From NCBI GenBank assembly GCA_030149115.1, contig JASBSE010000358.1, forward strand, positions 1 through 11,714: DNA of 11,714 nucleotides. The letters are read 5' to 3'. The notes under the pieces were generated by a model. That model was not told the origin of the DNA. It did no database searches and saw only the letters and a program-made list of their open reading frames with translations. Shown piece by piece: positions 1-6,317 of this stretch. The position numbers were made by a program, and so were the translations under genes. The number at the start of each line of letters is the position of its first letter. The first letter of the stretch is position 1. The stretch is from Winogradskyella sp. Lineage in GTDB: Bacteria > Bacteroidota > Bacteroidia > Flavobacteriales > Flavobacteriaceae.

Positions 1-696
1 GCTTTCGTTAGCATTGGCAATGGTAAATATTTTGTTATCGTCTGTGTTAAAGTCGTCAATAGTACCTAAGCTTGTTGGTGTTAACGGATTTAGTGTTAAA
101 GACCATACTTGCCATACTTTACCTTCTGGTGCATTTGGTAAACCTTCACCATCTAAGTAAATGGTGTTGTCGGCTTTATTCCAATATACTTTGGCATACG
201 TTGCAGCATAGTCGCCCTGGCCACCTAATGGTACTGCAATAATGTCTTTATCTCTAATGGCATCTAACAGATTTTTGGTTGCTGCAAGATCGCCTCTGGC
301 TTCCTCAATTTGTATCTCAAGATATTGCTTTTCGGTAGAAACGGTTTGTAGTTCTTCTTCAACTTTGTTTTTGTTGTTAAGTGTCCACAATAAGCCACCA
401 GCCAATAATATAGAAGCTGCCCAGCCTGTGTAAGAAATCCAATTAGGTTTTCTTGGTTTTAGGTCTACAACTTTAGTGTCTGGGTTTAATTTGCCTTTAA
501 ACGATTCAAAATCTATAGCATGTGGTGATACTGCTGCTGTAAGTTTAACAATAGCAGATTCTATTTCTAATACTTCTTGTAATATTTCAGGATGTTGCTG
601 TATAAGCTCGTATACTTCCTGATTTTCTTTTTCAGAAAGTGCACCTGCTACGTAGAGTTCTAAAATACCCGATTCTATGTATGCTTTTATATCCAT
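1..696 (-). CDS. RskA-like anti-sigma factor (3' end cut off by window start)
   Basis: Membrane anti-sigma factor expected to hold the adjacent ECF sigma factor inactive at the inner membrane. I read 232 codons from the ATG at 696 to the window edge with no stop, so the C-terminus is missing. Residues 1-60 form an N-terminal helical region (starts MDIKAYIESGILELYVAGAL) typical of flavobacterial anti-sigma proteins. A membrane segment lies at about 86-105 (WISYTGWAASILLAGGLLW). It is followed by a charged stretch at about 107-150 that looks like a coiled coil. The periplasmic part has the RskA-type signature around 184-200 (GEGLPNAPEGKVWQVWSL). The start lies one base after the sigma factor stop codon, so the two genes are almost certainly co-transcribed and translationally coupled. 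The role is inferred from family and position; the inducing signal is not visible. Confidence 0.85.
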   Translation of the reverse strand, partial: MDIKAYIESGILELYVAGALSEKENQEVYELIQQHPEILQEVLEIESAIVKLTAAVSPHAIDFESFKGKLNPDTKVVDLKPRKPNWISYTGWAASILLAGGLLWTLNNKNKVEEELQTVSTEKQYLEIQIEEARGDLAATKNLLDAIRDKDIIAVPLGGQGDYAATYAKVYWNKADNTIYLDGEGLPNAPEGKVWQVWSLTLNPLTPTSLGTIDDFNTDDNKIFTIANANES

Positions 697-697
697 A

Positions 698-1228
698 TTA
701 CAATACCATATCTCTTAATTGTTGGATACAGTTTCTATTTCGTGTTTTTATTGTGCCAATAGGCATTTCTAATTCTTCTGAAGCTTCTTTTTGCGTAAAT
801 CCTTTAAAATAAAGCAGCTCTATAACTTCTTTACATTTTTTACCAAGATTTGTCACAAATTTTTTAATTCCGATAGCATCTGTGCTGTTATCTAAATTAT
901 CATTGCTTCTTATTATATCTACGAAATAATCAGAGTTGAGGTTTTGTTTAGATTGTTTAAAGGCTTTAGACCTTGTCATATCAATAGCAGCATTGCGTGC
1001 TATATTTAATATCCACGTAAAAAAACGTCCTTTTTTAGAAGAATAGGTGTCTGCTTTATGCCATGCCTTTATAAAGACATCTTGCATAATTTCGTCAGCA
1101 ATATCAGCATCTTTTACAATGTTGTAAACTACACCATGTATGCTATCACTATACATACCGTATAGTTTTTTGAATGCAACCTGGTTTTTAGACTGAAATT
1201 GCTGTACTAATGTATCTAATTCGGTCAT
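698..1228 (-). CDS. ECF-type RNA polymerase sigma factor
   Basis: Sigma-70 family sigma factor of the small extracytoplasmic-function class, 176 aa from the chosen start. Region 2 spans about residues 20-90, with the helix DADIADEIMQDVFIKAWHKA (41-60) and the -10 recognition stretch GRFFTWILNIARNAAIDMTR (67-86). Region 4 spans about 122-173 and carries the helix-turn-helix FTQKEASEELEMPIGTIKTR (144-163). No region 1 or 3 is present, as expected for ECF sigmas. The ATG at 1228 is preferred; an in-frame TTG at 1258 would add ten residues (MSAKIISKSH), but TTG is a rarer start and the homology begins after the ATG. The anti-sigma gene follows after a single base. The YceI-like gene lies 96 bases upstream on the same strand, possibly in the same unit or a regulatory target. 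Confidence 0.9.
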   Translation of the reverse strand: MTELDTLVQQFQSKNQVAFKKLYGMYSDSIHGVVYNIVKDADIADEIMQDVFIKAWHKADTYSSKKGRFFTWILNIARNAAIDMTRSKAFKQSKQNLNSDYFVDIIRSNDNLDNSTDAIGIKKFVTNLGKKCKEVIELLYFKGFTQKEASEELEMPIGTIKTRNRNCIQQLRDMVL

Positions 1229-1315
1229 ATGAGACTTGCTTATAATTTTTGCAGACAAGTTGAAAATATTAATACTGCAATAGCTCTAGCTATTTTTTTG
1301 TTAGTGTTAGTTTAT

Positions 1316-1323
1316 CAAATATA
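1316..1323 (-). promoter_or_regulatory. Candidate Bacteroidota -7 element for the sigma/anti-sigma pair
   Basis: On the minus strand this reads TATATTTG, a perfect match to the Bacteroidota TAnnTTTG -7 consensus, 2 bp beyond the stop codon of the YceI-like gene and 87 bp before the ATG of the sigma gene. I see no TTTG-like -33 element about 19 bp upstream, so it could be chance in AT-rich DNA or an ECF-dependent or weak promoter. Confidence 0.3.
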
Positions 1324-1324
1324 A

Positions 1325-1951
1325 TTATTCTTCTCTTAAATACGTACTTACTTCAATGGCAACTTCTTCCCATGTTTTGCTCACACCATCTGGTCCTTTG
1401 TGTAGTTCAAAGCATACTTTATTAAGCGCAGCTAAGGCTTCTAGAGCATTCCAGTCCTTTAATTGCATTACTGTAGTCATTTTTACACGTCTTTCATCTG
1501 TAATGCTAACATCTAAAGGTAAATCGTTGGTAACACCGTTCATAGTAATTGATGCGGTATATTTTCCGTCTTCATGTTTTATAGTTCCACCTATAAGTTC
1601 TGGATTTAACATAGCACCAAAGAAAGAAGCTTTTATCTTAGCGTCTCTGGTTTCGTCTTTGGTAAACAAACTACTTATAGGAATAGAAAATTCTAAACCA
1701 TTTAATGCTTCTTCTGGTGTAGCTCCTTTTTTGTCCTCAAAATTCACAGTAGTAAACTGTCCGCCCACTGGAGTTTTTTCAGTTGTTTTATAAGCCGTCC
1801 AGCTTACAGCAGTGGCATCTGGTTTTGCAACATACAAAACTTCTGGAGTTTCAGTTTTGTCCTTAGATTCTTCAGTATTGGATTTTTCGTTTTTACATGC
1901 TGTAAAAAGAACAATTGCAAGCGATAGAATTGAGAATTTAAAATATTTCAT
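1325..1951 (-). CDS. YceI-like lipoprotein
   Basis: Predicted lipid-anchored periplasmic or outer-membrane-facing protein of 208 aa. The N-terminus MKYFKFSILSLAIVLFTAC is a lipoprotein signal peptide with lipobox LFTAC and the modified cysteine at residue 19. A Lys/Glu/Thr-rich linker (about 20-37) leads to one domain at about 38-205. This resembles the YceI lipocalin-like beta-barrel family in its opening pattern (PDATAVSWTAYKTTEKTPVG, about 44-63) and its alternating strands. YceI homologues bind long isoprenoid or amphipathic lipids; the ligand here is unknown. The ATG at 1951 is preceded by an A-rich leader, usual for flavobacterial translation starts. It is divergent from hemN and upstream of the ECF sigma gene on the same strand. 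The family assignment is from recalled sequence pattern and is fairly secure; the function is not. Confidence 0.8.
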   Translation of the reverse strand: MKYFKFSILSLAIVLFTACKNEKSNTEESKDKTETPEVLYVAKPDATAVSWTAYKTTEKTPVGGQFTTVNFEDKKGATPEEALNGLEFSIPISSLFTKDETRDAKIKASFFGAMLNPELIGGTIKHEDGKYTASITMNGVTNDLPLDVSITDERRVKMTTVMQLKDWNALEALAALNKVCFELHKGPDGVSKTWEEVAIEVSTYLREE

Positions 1952-2147
1952 AGTTGTTTTTTAGTTTTTAGTAAAGTTAAGGATATATGACTTTCAATGC
2001 AAATAGAGTCTCATTAATCTTAAAAATAATGAGGAATCAGGGAGATGTGTGTTATACGGTTTTATGCTAAAAAGTGCTTTTTTACAATTTCAAAATACAT
2101 CTCAAATCCCTGTTATATTGACGCTTAACTGTTATTTAAATTTCTAC

Positions 2148-2161
2148 ATGACAAAAATCAT
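2148..2161 (+). promoter_or_regulatory. FNR/CRP-like operator upstream of hemN
   Basis: The 14-bp dyad ATGACAAAAATCAT has half-sites ATGAC and ATCAT separated by 4 bp. This is the same geometry as the FNR consensus TTGAT-N4-ATCAA. It ends exactly 22 bp before a perfect TAnnTTTG -7 element. The same ATGAC-N4-ATCAT pattern with the same 22-bp spacing stands before ccoS at 11415-11428. Its centre would lie near -41 relative to the expected start of transcription, the class II activator position. The repeat and spacing are seen directly; binding by a CRP/FNR-family protein is inferred. Confidence 0.6.
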
Positions 2162-2183
2162 ATTTTATACAATTGCTTACGAG

Positions 2184-2191
2184 TAATTTTG
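2184..2191 (+). promoter_or_regulatory. hemN promoter -7 element
   Basis: TAATTTTG matches the Bacteroidota -7 consensus TAnnTTTG and ends 19 nt before the hemN ATG, giving a short leader. No good TTTG -33 element is found at the usual spacing. Instead the FNR-like dyad sits there, which is what an activator-dependent promoter would look like. Confidence 0.55.
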
Positions 2192-2210
2192 ATTTCAGAC
2201 TTTGTAAAGT

Positions 2211-3575
2211 ATGTGTCAAAAATTAGTAAATAAATACAATGTGGCTGGTCCACGTTACACGAGTTATCCTACGGTTCCATATTGGAATGCTGAAACCTTT
2301 TCATTGCATCAATGGAAGCAAGTTTTAAAGCAATCCTTTGACGAATCTAATATAGAAGAAGGGATAAGTTTATATTTACACCTGCCATTTTGTGAAAGTC
2401 TTTGTACGTTTTGTGGTTGCCACAAGCGTATAACTAAACGACATGAGGTAGAATTACCATACATAAAAGCTGTGCTTAAAGAATGGCAGCTATACAGAGA
2501 TTTATTAGGTGCAAAACCAAAAATAAAAGAACTTCATCTTGGTGGAGGCACACCTACATTTTTCTCTCCAGAAAATTTAACATTACTCATTACTGAATTA
2601 CTTAGGGTATCTGAGTTAGCTGAAAATTATGAGTTCTCGTTTGAAGGTCACCCAAACAATACTACTGAAGCGCATTTGCAAGCATTTTATGATTTAGGAT
2701 TTAGACGCGTAAGTTTTGGTGTTCAGGATTATAATCTAAAAGTTCAAAATGCTATTAACCGTATTCAGCCTTTTGAAAATGTAAAACATGCTACAGAAAA
2801 AGCCAGAGCTATTGGTTTTACATCTGTTGGCCATGACATTATATTTGGGTTACCATTTCAAACAGAAGAAGATGTTGTAGAAACTATACAAAAGACTGAA
2901 GCTTTAATGCCAGACCGAATAGCATTTTATAGCTATGCACATGTGCCTTGGATTAAAGGTAATGGTCAGAGAGGTTTTAAAGATGAAGACTTACCAACTG
3001 CTGAGTCTAAACGAAAACAATATGAGACTGGTAAATCACTTTTAGAAAAAGTAGGCTATACAGAAATAGGTATGGATCATTTTTCTCTAAAAACAGATGG
3101 GCTTTATAAAGCCATGCAGAATGAAACTATGCATCGTAATTTTATGGGTTATACAGCATCTAAAACGCAAGCTATGATTGGGTTGGGTGTATCTTCTATA
3201 AGTGATAGCTGGTATGGATTTGCACAAAATGTAAAATCTATTGAAGAGTATTACAATTTGTTAGAAAACAATATTATACCAGTGTTTAGAGGGCATATTT
3301 TGAATGAAGAAGACCTTAAGATAAGAAAGCACATTCTTAATTTAATGTGCCACTTTAAAACATCGTGGTTAACATCAGATATGATGTTTGAAGAATTACC
3401 AGATGTTATTATAAAACTAAAAGAATTAGAACAAGACGGTTTAATTGAATTTGAAAGCAAGCAAATGACCGTAACAGAAAAAGGAAAACCTTTTATAAGA
3501 AATATTTGTATGGCCTTTGATTTGCTATTGCAACGCAAAAAGCCAAATACTCAACTATTTTCAATGACTATTTAA
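2211..3575 (+). CDS. hemN: Oxygen-independent coproporphyrinogen III dehydrogenase
   Basis: Cytoplasmic radical SAM enzyme that decarboxylates two propionate side chains of coproporphyrinogen III to give protoporphyrinogen IX, allowing heme synthesis without oxygen. The length of 454 aa equals the usual HemN length. Visible motifs are PRYTSYPT (14-21); the cluster motif CESLCTFCGC with C61, C65, C68 and the extra C70 characteristic of true HemN rather than HemW; GGGTP (111-115); E145; GVQD (170-173); and DIIFGLP (209-215). C-terminal HemN hallmarks are HRNFMGYT (308-315) and RNICMAFD (430-437). Around the conserved E145 the sequence is EGHPN, where the E. coli enzyme, as I recall it, has EIDPR. 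It is the first gene of a two-gene unit with the universal stress gene 13 nt downstream. The upstream FNR-like box and the nearby cbb3 genes support low-oxygen expression. Confidence 0.95.
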   Translation: MCQKLVNKYNVAGPRYTSYPTVPYWNAETFSLHQWKQVLKQSFDESNIEEGISLYLHLPFCESLCTFCGCHKRITKRHEVELPYIKAVLKEWQLYRDLLGAKPKIKELHLGGGTPTFFSPENLTLLITELLRVSELAENYEFSFEGHPNNTTEAHLQAFYDLGFRRVSFGVQDYNLKVQNAINRIQPFENVKHATEKARAIGFTSVGHDIIFGLPFQTEEDVVETIQKTEALMPDRIAFYSYAHVPWIKGNGQRGFKDEDLPTAESKRKQYETGKSLLEKVGYTEIGMDHFSLKTDGLYKAMQNETMHRNFMGYTASKTQAMIGLGVSSISDSWYGFAQNVKSIEEYYNLLENNIIPVFRGHILNEEDLKIRKHILNLMCHFKTSWLTSDMMFEELPDVIIKLKELEQDGLIEFESKQMTVTEKGKPFIRNICMAFDLLLQRKKPNTQLFSMTI

Positions 3576-3588
3576 AAACGCAAAAAGC

Positions 3589-4422
3589 ATGAAAAAGATA
3601 ATTGTACCAATAGATTTTTCTGAACACTCAGAATTTGCTTTAGAAGCTGCAGCTAGCTTGGCCAAAAAATACGATTCAGAACTCATAGTATTACATATGT
3701 TAGAATTATCTAATGCTATATTAACAGCCAATGGAAATTCTATTAATGAGGAAGCTGTTTTCTTCCTAAAATTAGCAGAACAAAAATTTGAAGCTTTCTT
3801 AGATAAACCTTACTTAGAAGATATAAAAGTTACACCTCTTGTTAAGCATTTTAAGGTTTGGAGCGAGGTAAATGAAGTAGCCAATGAGCACCAAGCCAAC
3901 CTTATTGTTATGGGTTCTCATGGCGCCAGTGGTGTAAAAGAAGTCCTTGTTGGCTCTAACACCGAAAAAGTGGTACGTCATTCAGATATTCCAGTGTTAG
4001 TAATAAAGCACAATCCGATTTTATTAGATTTTGAAAATGGTGTATTTGCAAGCGATTTTACAGATGAAGCCATTACACCTTATCTAAATGCAAGAAAGAC
4101 TTTTGGAAAATTGGGTGCGAAAATGTATTTGGTTTATGTAAACTCACCAGATGGTAATTTTAGAAGTACAATAGAAATAGATAAGCGCATATCTCTATTT
4201 CTTAAAAAGGCCGATGGTGATTTAGATAATCTTGAAAATGTACATGTTGTATCAGATTATTCAATTGAAAAAGGCATTTTAAATTTTGCCAATACCATTG
4301 GTGCTGATCTAATAGCAGTAGCTACACATGGCAGAAAAGGCTTGGCACATTTCTTTGAAGGAAGTATTTCTGAAGATATAGCAAATCATTCTACATTACC
4401 AGTAATGACATTTAAAATATAG
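3589..4422 (+). CDS. Tandem-domain universal stress protein (UspA family)
   Basis: Cytoplasmic protein of 277 aa with two fused Usp domains, about 1-142 and 150-277. The first begins with the classic KIIVPIDFSEHSEFAL and carries the complete nucleotide-binding motif G-x2-G-x9-G-S (G109, G112, G122-S123 in the stretch GSHGASGVKEVLVGS), so it probably binds ATP. In the second, the first glycine is replaced (ATHG, 245-248), but G248 and G258-S259 remain, so binding there may be altered. Two-domain Usp proteins are common in flavobacteria; their client processes are unknown. The ATG lies 13 nt after the hemN stop with no promoter-like sequence between, and a strong terminator follows, so it is read as the second gene of the hemN unit and likely shares its low-oxygen control. 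Confidence 0.92.
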   Translation: MKKIIVPIDFSEHSEFALEAAASLAKKYDSELIVLHMLELSNAILTANGNSINEEAVFFLKLAEQKFEAFLDKPYLEDIKVTPLVKHFKVWSEVNEVANEHQANLIVMGSHGASGVKEVLVGSNTEKVVRHSDIPVLVIKHNPILLDFENGVFASDFTDEAITPYLNARKTFGKLGAKMYLVYVNSPDGNFRSTIEIDKRISLFLKKADGDLDNLENVHVVSDYSIEKGILNFANTIGADLIAVATHGRKGLAHFFEGSISEDIANHSTLPVMTFKI

Positions 4423-4461
4423 TTCTTGATGTTTATTAGTTAGTGTTATTAATATCAAGCG

Positions 4462-4496
4462 AAAACGCCAAAGGTCGAGGGCTTTGGCGTTTTTTT
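4462..4496 (+). terminator. Intrinsic terminator of the hemN-usp unit
   Basis: A perfect 12-bp stem (AAAACGCCAAAG at 4462-4473 paired with CTTTGGCGTTTT at 4482-4493), an 8-nt loop (4474-4481) and a run of seven T at 4490-4496, 39 bp after the usp stop codon. The opposite strand has only four T after its stem, so it may weakly terminate the convergent transcript too, but it is clearly oriented for the plus strand. Confidence 0.92.
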
Positions 4497-4520
4497 ATGC
4501 TTTATGTTTTTTACTGAAAA

Positions 4521-5084
4521 TTAAAAACGATATCCTAGTCTTAAATGCAAGTTTAAGGCAACACCATTTTTATCTGGCATTATTACGTTTTCTTTTTCGA
4601 ATAAGTGGTAATAGCCAATTCCAATACCAGTTTCGTAAGTAAAGTGTTTACCCACATTACGACGAATTCCCCAAGTTGGTATAATACTAATATCTGAAAT
4701 AAATACGGTGTAATAAGGTAAAGATCCTAAGACTAAATCTGGGTGATAGGTAGTTTTAATAGATAGAAAGTTTCCACTATTACCATCTATACGCCTGTTT
4801 TTGTCAACTCTTTTGTTGAGGTTGTAGTACCATCTTGGTTCTAAAGTTATTGCTGGTACCATGATAAAACTCTGTGACCCAACAAAATTTTCACCAAAAA
4901 TGGCAGCGTCTAAGCCTAGTTCACTTCTAAGAGCAATGGAATTAGATAGTTTAGACTCGTTATGTGCCCAAATACCAAGGAAACCAGTTTGAATGCCAAA
5001 AGTAGATTTCTCTACACTAGCATCTTGTGCCGCTATTTTAAATATTGAAGATGTTAAGACTAGAGCAAAAAGAAATTGTTTCAT
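4521..5084 (-). CDS. Small outer-membrane beta-barrel-like protein of unknown function
   Basis: Predicted exported protein of 187 aa that I cannot assign to a named family. The ATG at 5084 gives a clean signal peptide (MKQFLFALVLTSSIFKIAAQ), with likely cleavage just before Q20. A longer in-frame reading to 5198 would overlap the upstream gene and lacks a signal peptide at its start, so it is not used. The mature part shows alternating hydrophobic and polar strands rich in Gly, Tyr and Trp (for example IIPTWGIRRN and YETGIGIGYYHLF). It ends in LHLRLGYRF, and a terminal aromatic residue is typical of outer-membrane barrels. It is last in the cco gene run, 76 bp after the TauE/SafE-like gene, and may be read through from it or from its own promoter; only an imperfect -7-like TATTATTG (5112-5119, minus) is visible. 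It converges with the hemN-usp unit. Confidence 0.75.
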   Translation of the reverse strand: MKQFLFALVLTSSIFKIAAQDASVEKSTFGIQTGFLGIWAHNESKLSNSIALRSELGLDAAIFGENFVGSQSFIMVPAITLEPRWYYNLNKRVDKNRRIDGNSGNFLSIKTTYHPDLVLGSLPYYTVFISDISIIPTWGIRRNVGKHFTYETGIGIGYYHLFEKENVIMPDKNGVALNLHLRLGYRF

Positions 5085-5160
5085 ATAATTATTGATTGAT
5101 AATTGATATTGCAATAATACCAAAAATGTCAATCGAAAATAATTTAGTGTATTTTTAATT

Positions 5161-5862
5161 TTAGTGGCAATTAATAGAACTAGTTGCCATTTCAACAACA
5201 GGAGCAGGAGAGATGTAAGGTATGCCTAAACCTAAGCCTCTAAGAATAAACAAAACGCCAATTATAACTACAAAAACAGGAATGGCTTTTTGAATGCGCT
5301 GTTTTATGGTTTGATTTAAAAATTTTCCTAAGTAAATGGCAGAAGTCATAAGCGGTATTGTACCAATTCCAAACAAAACCATATAAAAGCTACCTTGTAG
5401 TAAACTTCCGGTTGCAATAGCACCAAACACTGCCATATAAACCAAACCACATGGTAAAAATCCATTAAGAAAACCTATGGTTAAAAACGTATCAGGTGTT
5501 TTTTTCTTTAATGCCTGGCCAAGGTTAGACTTCACTCTAGAAATGACTTTATTTAGAGGTTTAGATAAATTGTATTTTGCAAAAGTTCTATAAGGAATAA
5601 GAACAACAACTATCATTAAGATGCCAATCGTTATTGAAAGTTGTTGTTGTACTCCAAACAGATTAAGGCTTTTACCTAGTAAACCAAAGATTAAACCAAT
5701 TAAGCTATAAGCTAATAATCTACCGATATGGTAAACACCGATTTGAGATACCTTTTTTAAAGAATTAGAACGATCTACCGGCAGCATAAAGGCTATTGGT
5801 CCACACATGCCAACGCAGTGTAAACTACCCAATAAGCCCAATATAAATGCCGAATATAACAT
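5161..5862 (-). CDS. TauE/SafE / DsbD-like multi-pass membrane protein of the cbb3 locus
   Basis: Inner-membrane protein of 233 aa with about six hydrophobic segments, of the type annotated as sulfite exporter TauE/SafE family or DsbD-like/UreH-like. Diagnostic motifs are LGSLHCVGMCGP (11-22) with C16 and C20, and LPCGLVY (136-142) with C138, both lying in or at membrane helices. A long polar loop (about 91-125) separates the two helix bundles. The protein ends in Asn-Cys-His (231-233). The cysteine/methionine arrangement resembles DsbD-type thiol or metal carriers. Next to CcoG, CcoH and CcoI, a part in copper or reductant supply for oxidase maturation is plausible, but it is an inference. 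The ATG is one base after the ccoH stop, so the genes are tightly coupled. The family placement is secure, the substrate unknown; sulfite export is not supported by anything here. Confidence 0.88.
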   Translation of the reverse strand: MLYSAFILGLLGSLHCVGMCGPIAFMLPVDRSNSLKKVSQIGVYHIGRLLAYSLIGLIFGLLGKSLNLFGVQQQLSITIGILMIVVVLIPYRTFAKYNLSKPLNKVISRVKSNLGQALKKKTPDTFLTIGFLNGFLPCGLVYMAVFGAIATGSLLQGSFYMVLFGIGTIPLMTSAIYLGKFLNQTIKQRIQKAIPVFVVIIGVLFILRGLGLGIPYISPAPVVEMATSSINCH

Positions 5863-5863
5863 C

Positions 5864-6310
5864 CTAATAATTTATTTCTTTTTTGAAGAGGTAGGCTTCA
5901 TTCTTATAAGTCCAATCTATACTAATGTTCCAGCGACCATCTAACAATTTGTTGTCAGGTATGAGCAAATTGTGATTAGACAATGAAATAGGAATTTCAA
6001 AATCTAATTTTTTGTTAGATGGTCTGTATAGGAACACTGAACCCTCAATTTGTTTTATGTCTAGCTCTATTGGGAATTCTACAAGAATACCACCTTTCGT
6101 TTTTTTCCAAGTGATATCTGTTTTAAGGTTTTTAGAATTTTCCTCTTTATCTATGTTAGATTGAAATTTTAATTCTTGCTGGTAGTAATCTTCAACTACC
6201 AAATCATGATCATATTTATCATTAGTAGCCATGTTAACCACAAAATACATAATGAAGCCTATAAAGCCTGCAAAGGCTATAACAATTGCTGTTCCCCAAT
6301 TTAATTTCAT
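5864..6310 (-). CDS. ccoH: FixH/CcoH-family cbb3 oxidase assembly protein
   Basis: Small membrane-anchored protein of 148 aa. One N-terminal membrane helix (about 6-27, GTAIVIAFAGFIGFIMYFVV) is followed by a periplasmic domain. It includes the sequence DHDLVVEDYYQQELKFQSNI (34-53), whose VxxDYY pattern is typical of FixH proteins, and a beta-rich end (DGRWNISIDW, 123-132). FixH/CcoH proteins are needed for stable assembly of cbb3 oxidase and associate with its subunits in proteobacteria. The gene lies between ccoG (7 nt gap) and the TauE/SafE-like gene (1 nt gap), the standard flavobacterial order. Sequence identity to proteobacterial FixH is expected to be low; position and architecture support the call. 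Confidence 0.88.
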   Translation of the reverse strand: MKLNWGTAIVIAFAGFIGFIMYFVVNMATNDKYDHDLVVEDYYQQELKFQSNIDKEENSKNLKTDITWKKTKGGILVEFPIELDIKQIEGSVFLYRPSNKKLDFEIPISLSNHNLLIPDNKLLDGRWNISIDWTYKNEAYLFKKEINY

Positions 6311-6317
6311 AATAATC

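Larger units (their letters stand above)
1952..2210. other. Divergent intergenic region between the YceI-like gene and hemN
   Basis: These 259 bp contain no supportable gene. The hemN-proximal end holds the FNR-like dyad and -7 element annotated separately. Towards the YceI-like gene I see only an imperfect -7-like TCTATTTG at 2000-2007 on the minus strand, with no convincing -33 partner. A short A/T palindrome (AAAAAG, TG, CTTTTT) near 2080-2093 has too short a loop to be a terminator. Confidence 0.6.

Noticed and set aside
242..433. A short plus-strand open frame near the window start
   Set aside because: It is antisense to the anti-sigma gene, whose frame stays open from 696 to the window edge with clear membrane and RskA features.
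1279..1299. Hairpin AATAGC-TCTA-GCTATT followed by a T run, possible terminator
   Set aside because: The stem has only six mostly A-T pairs, and the T run is on the plus strand where no gene reads through this point; on the minus strand, where the genes lie, no T run follows.
1356..1793. A 145-codon open frame on the plus strand
   Set aside because: It lies wholly antisense inside the YceI-like gene, which has a lipoprotein signal peptide and family pattern; the antisense product has no recognisable domain.
3251..3538. A minus-strand open frame of 95 codons inside hemN
   Set aside because: It is antisense to the conserved C-terminal part of HemN, with no motif of its own.
5100..5155. TTGACA-like and TATTATTG sequences before the outer-membrane-like gene
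   Set aside because: The spacing fits neither the Bacteroidota -33/-7 promoter nor a convincing alternative, and the -7-like element has a mismatch; kept only as a remark in the gene entry.
5085..5198. A longer start for the outer-membrane-like gene
   Set aside because: It would run into the coding sequence of the TauE/SafE-like gene and bury the signal peptide that begins at the ATG at 5084.
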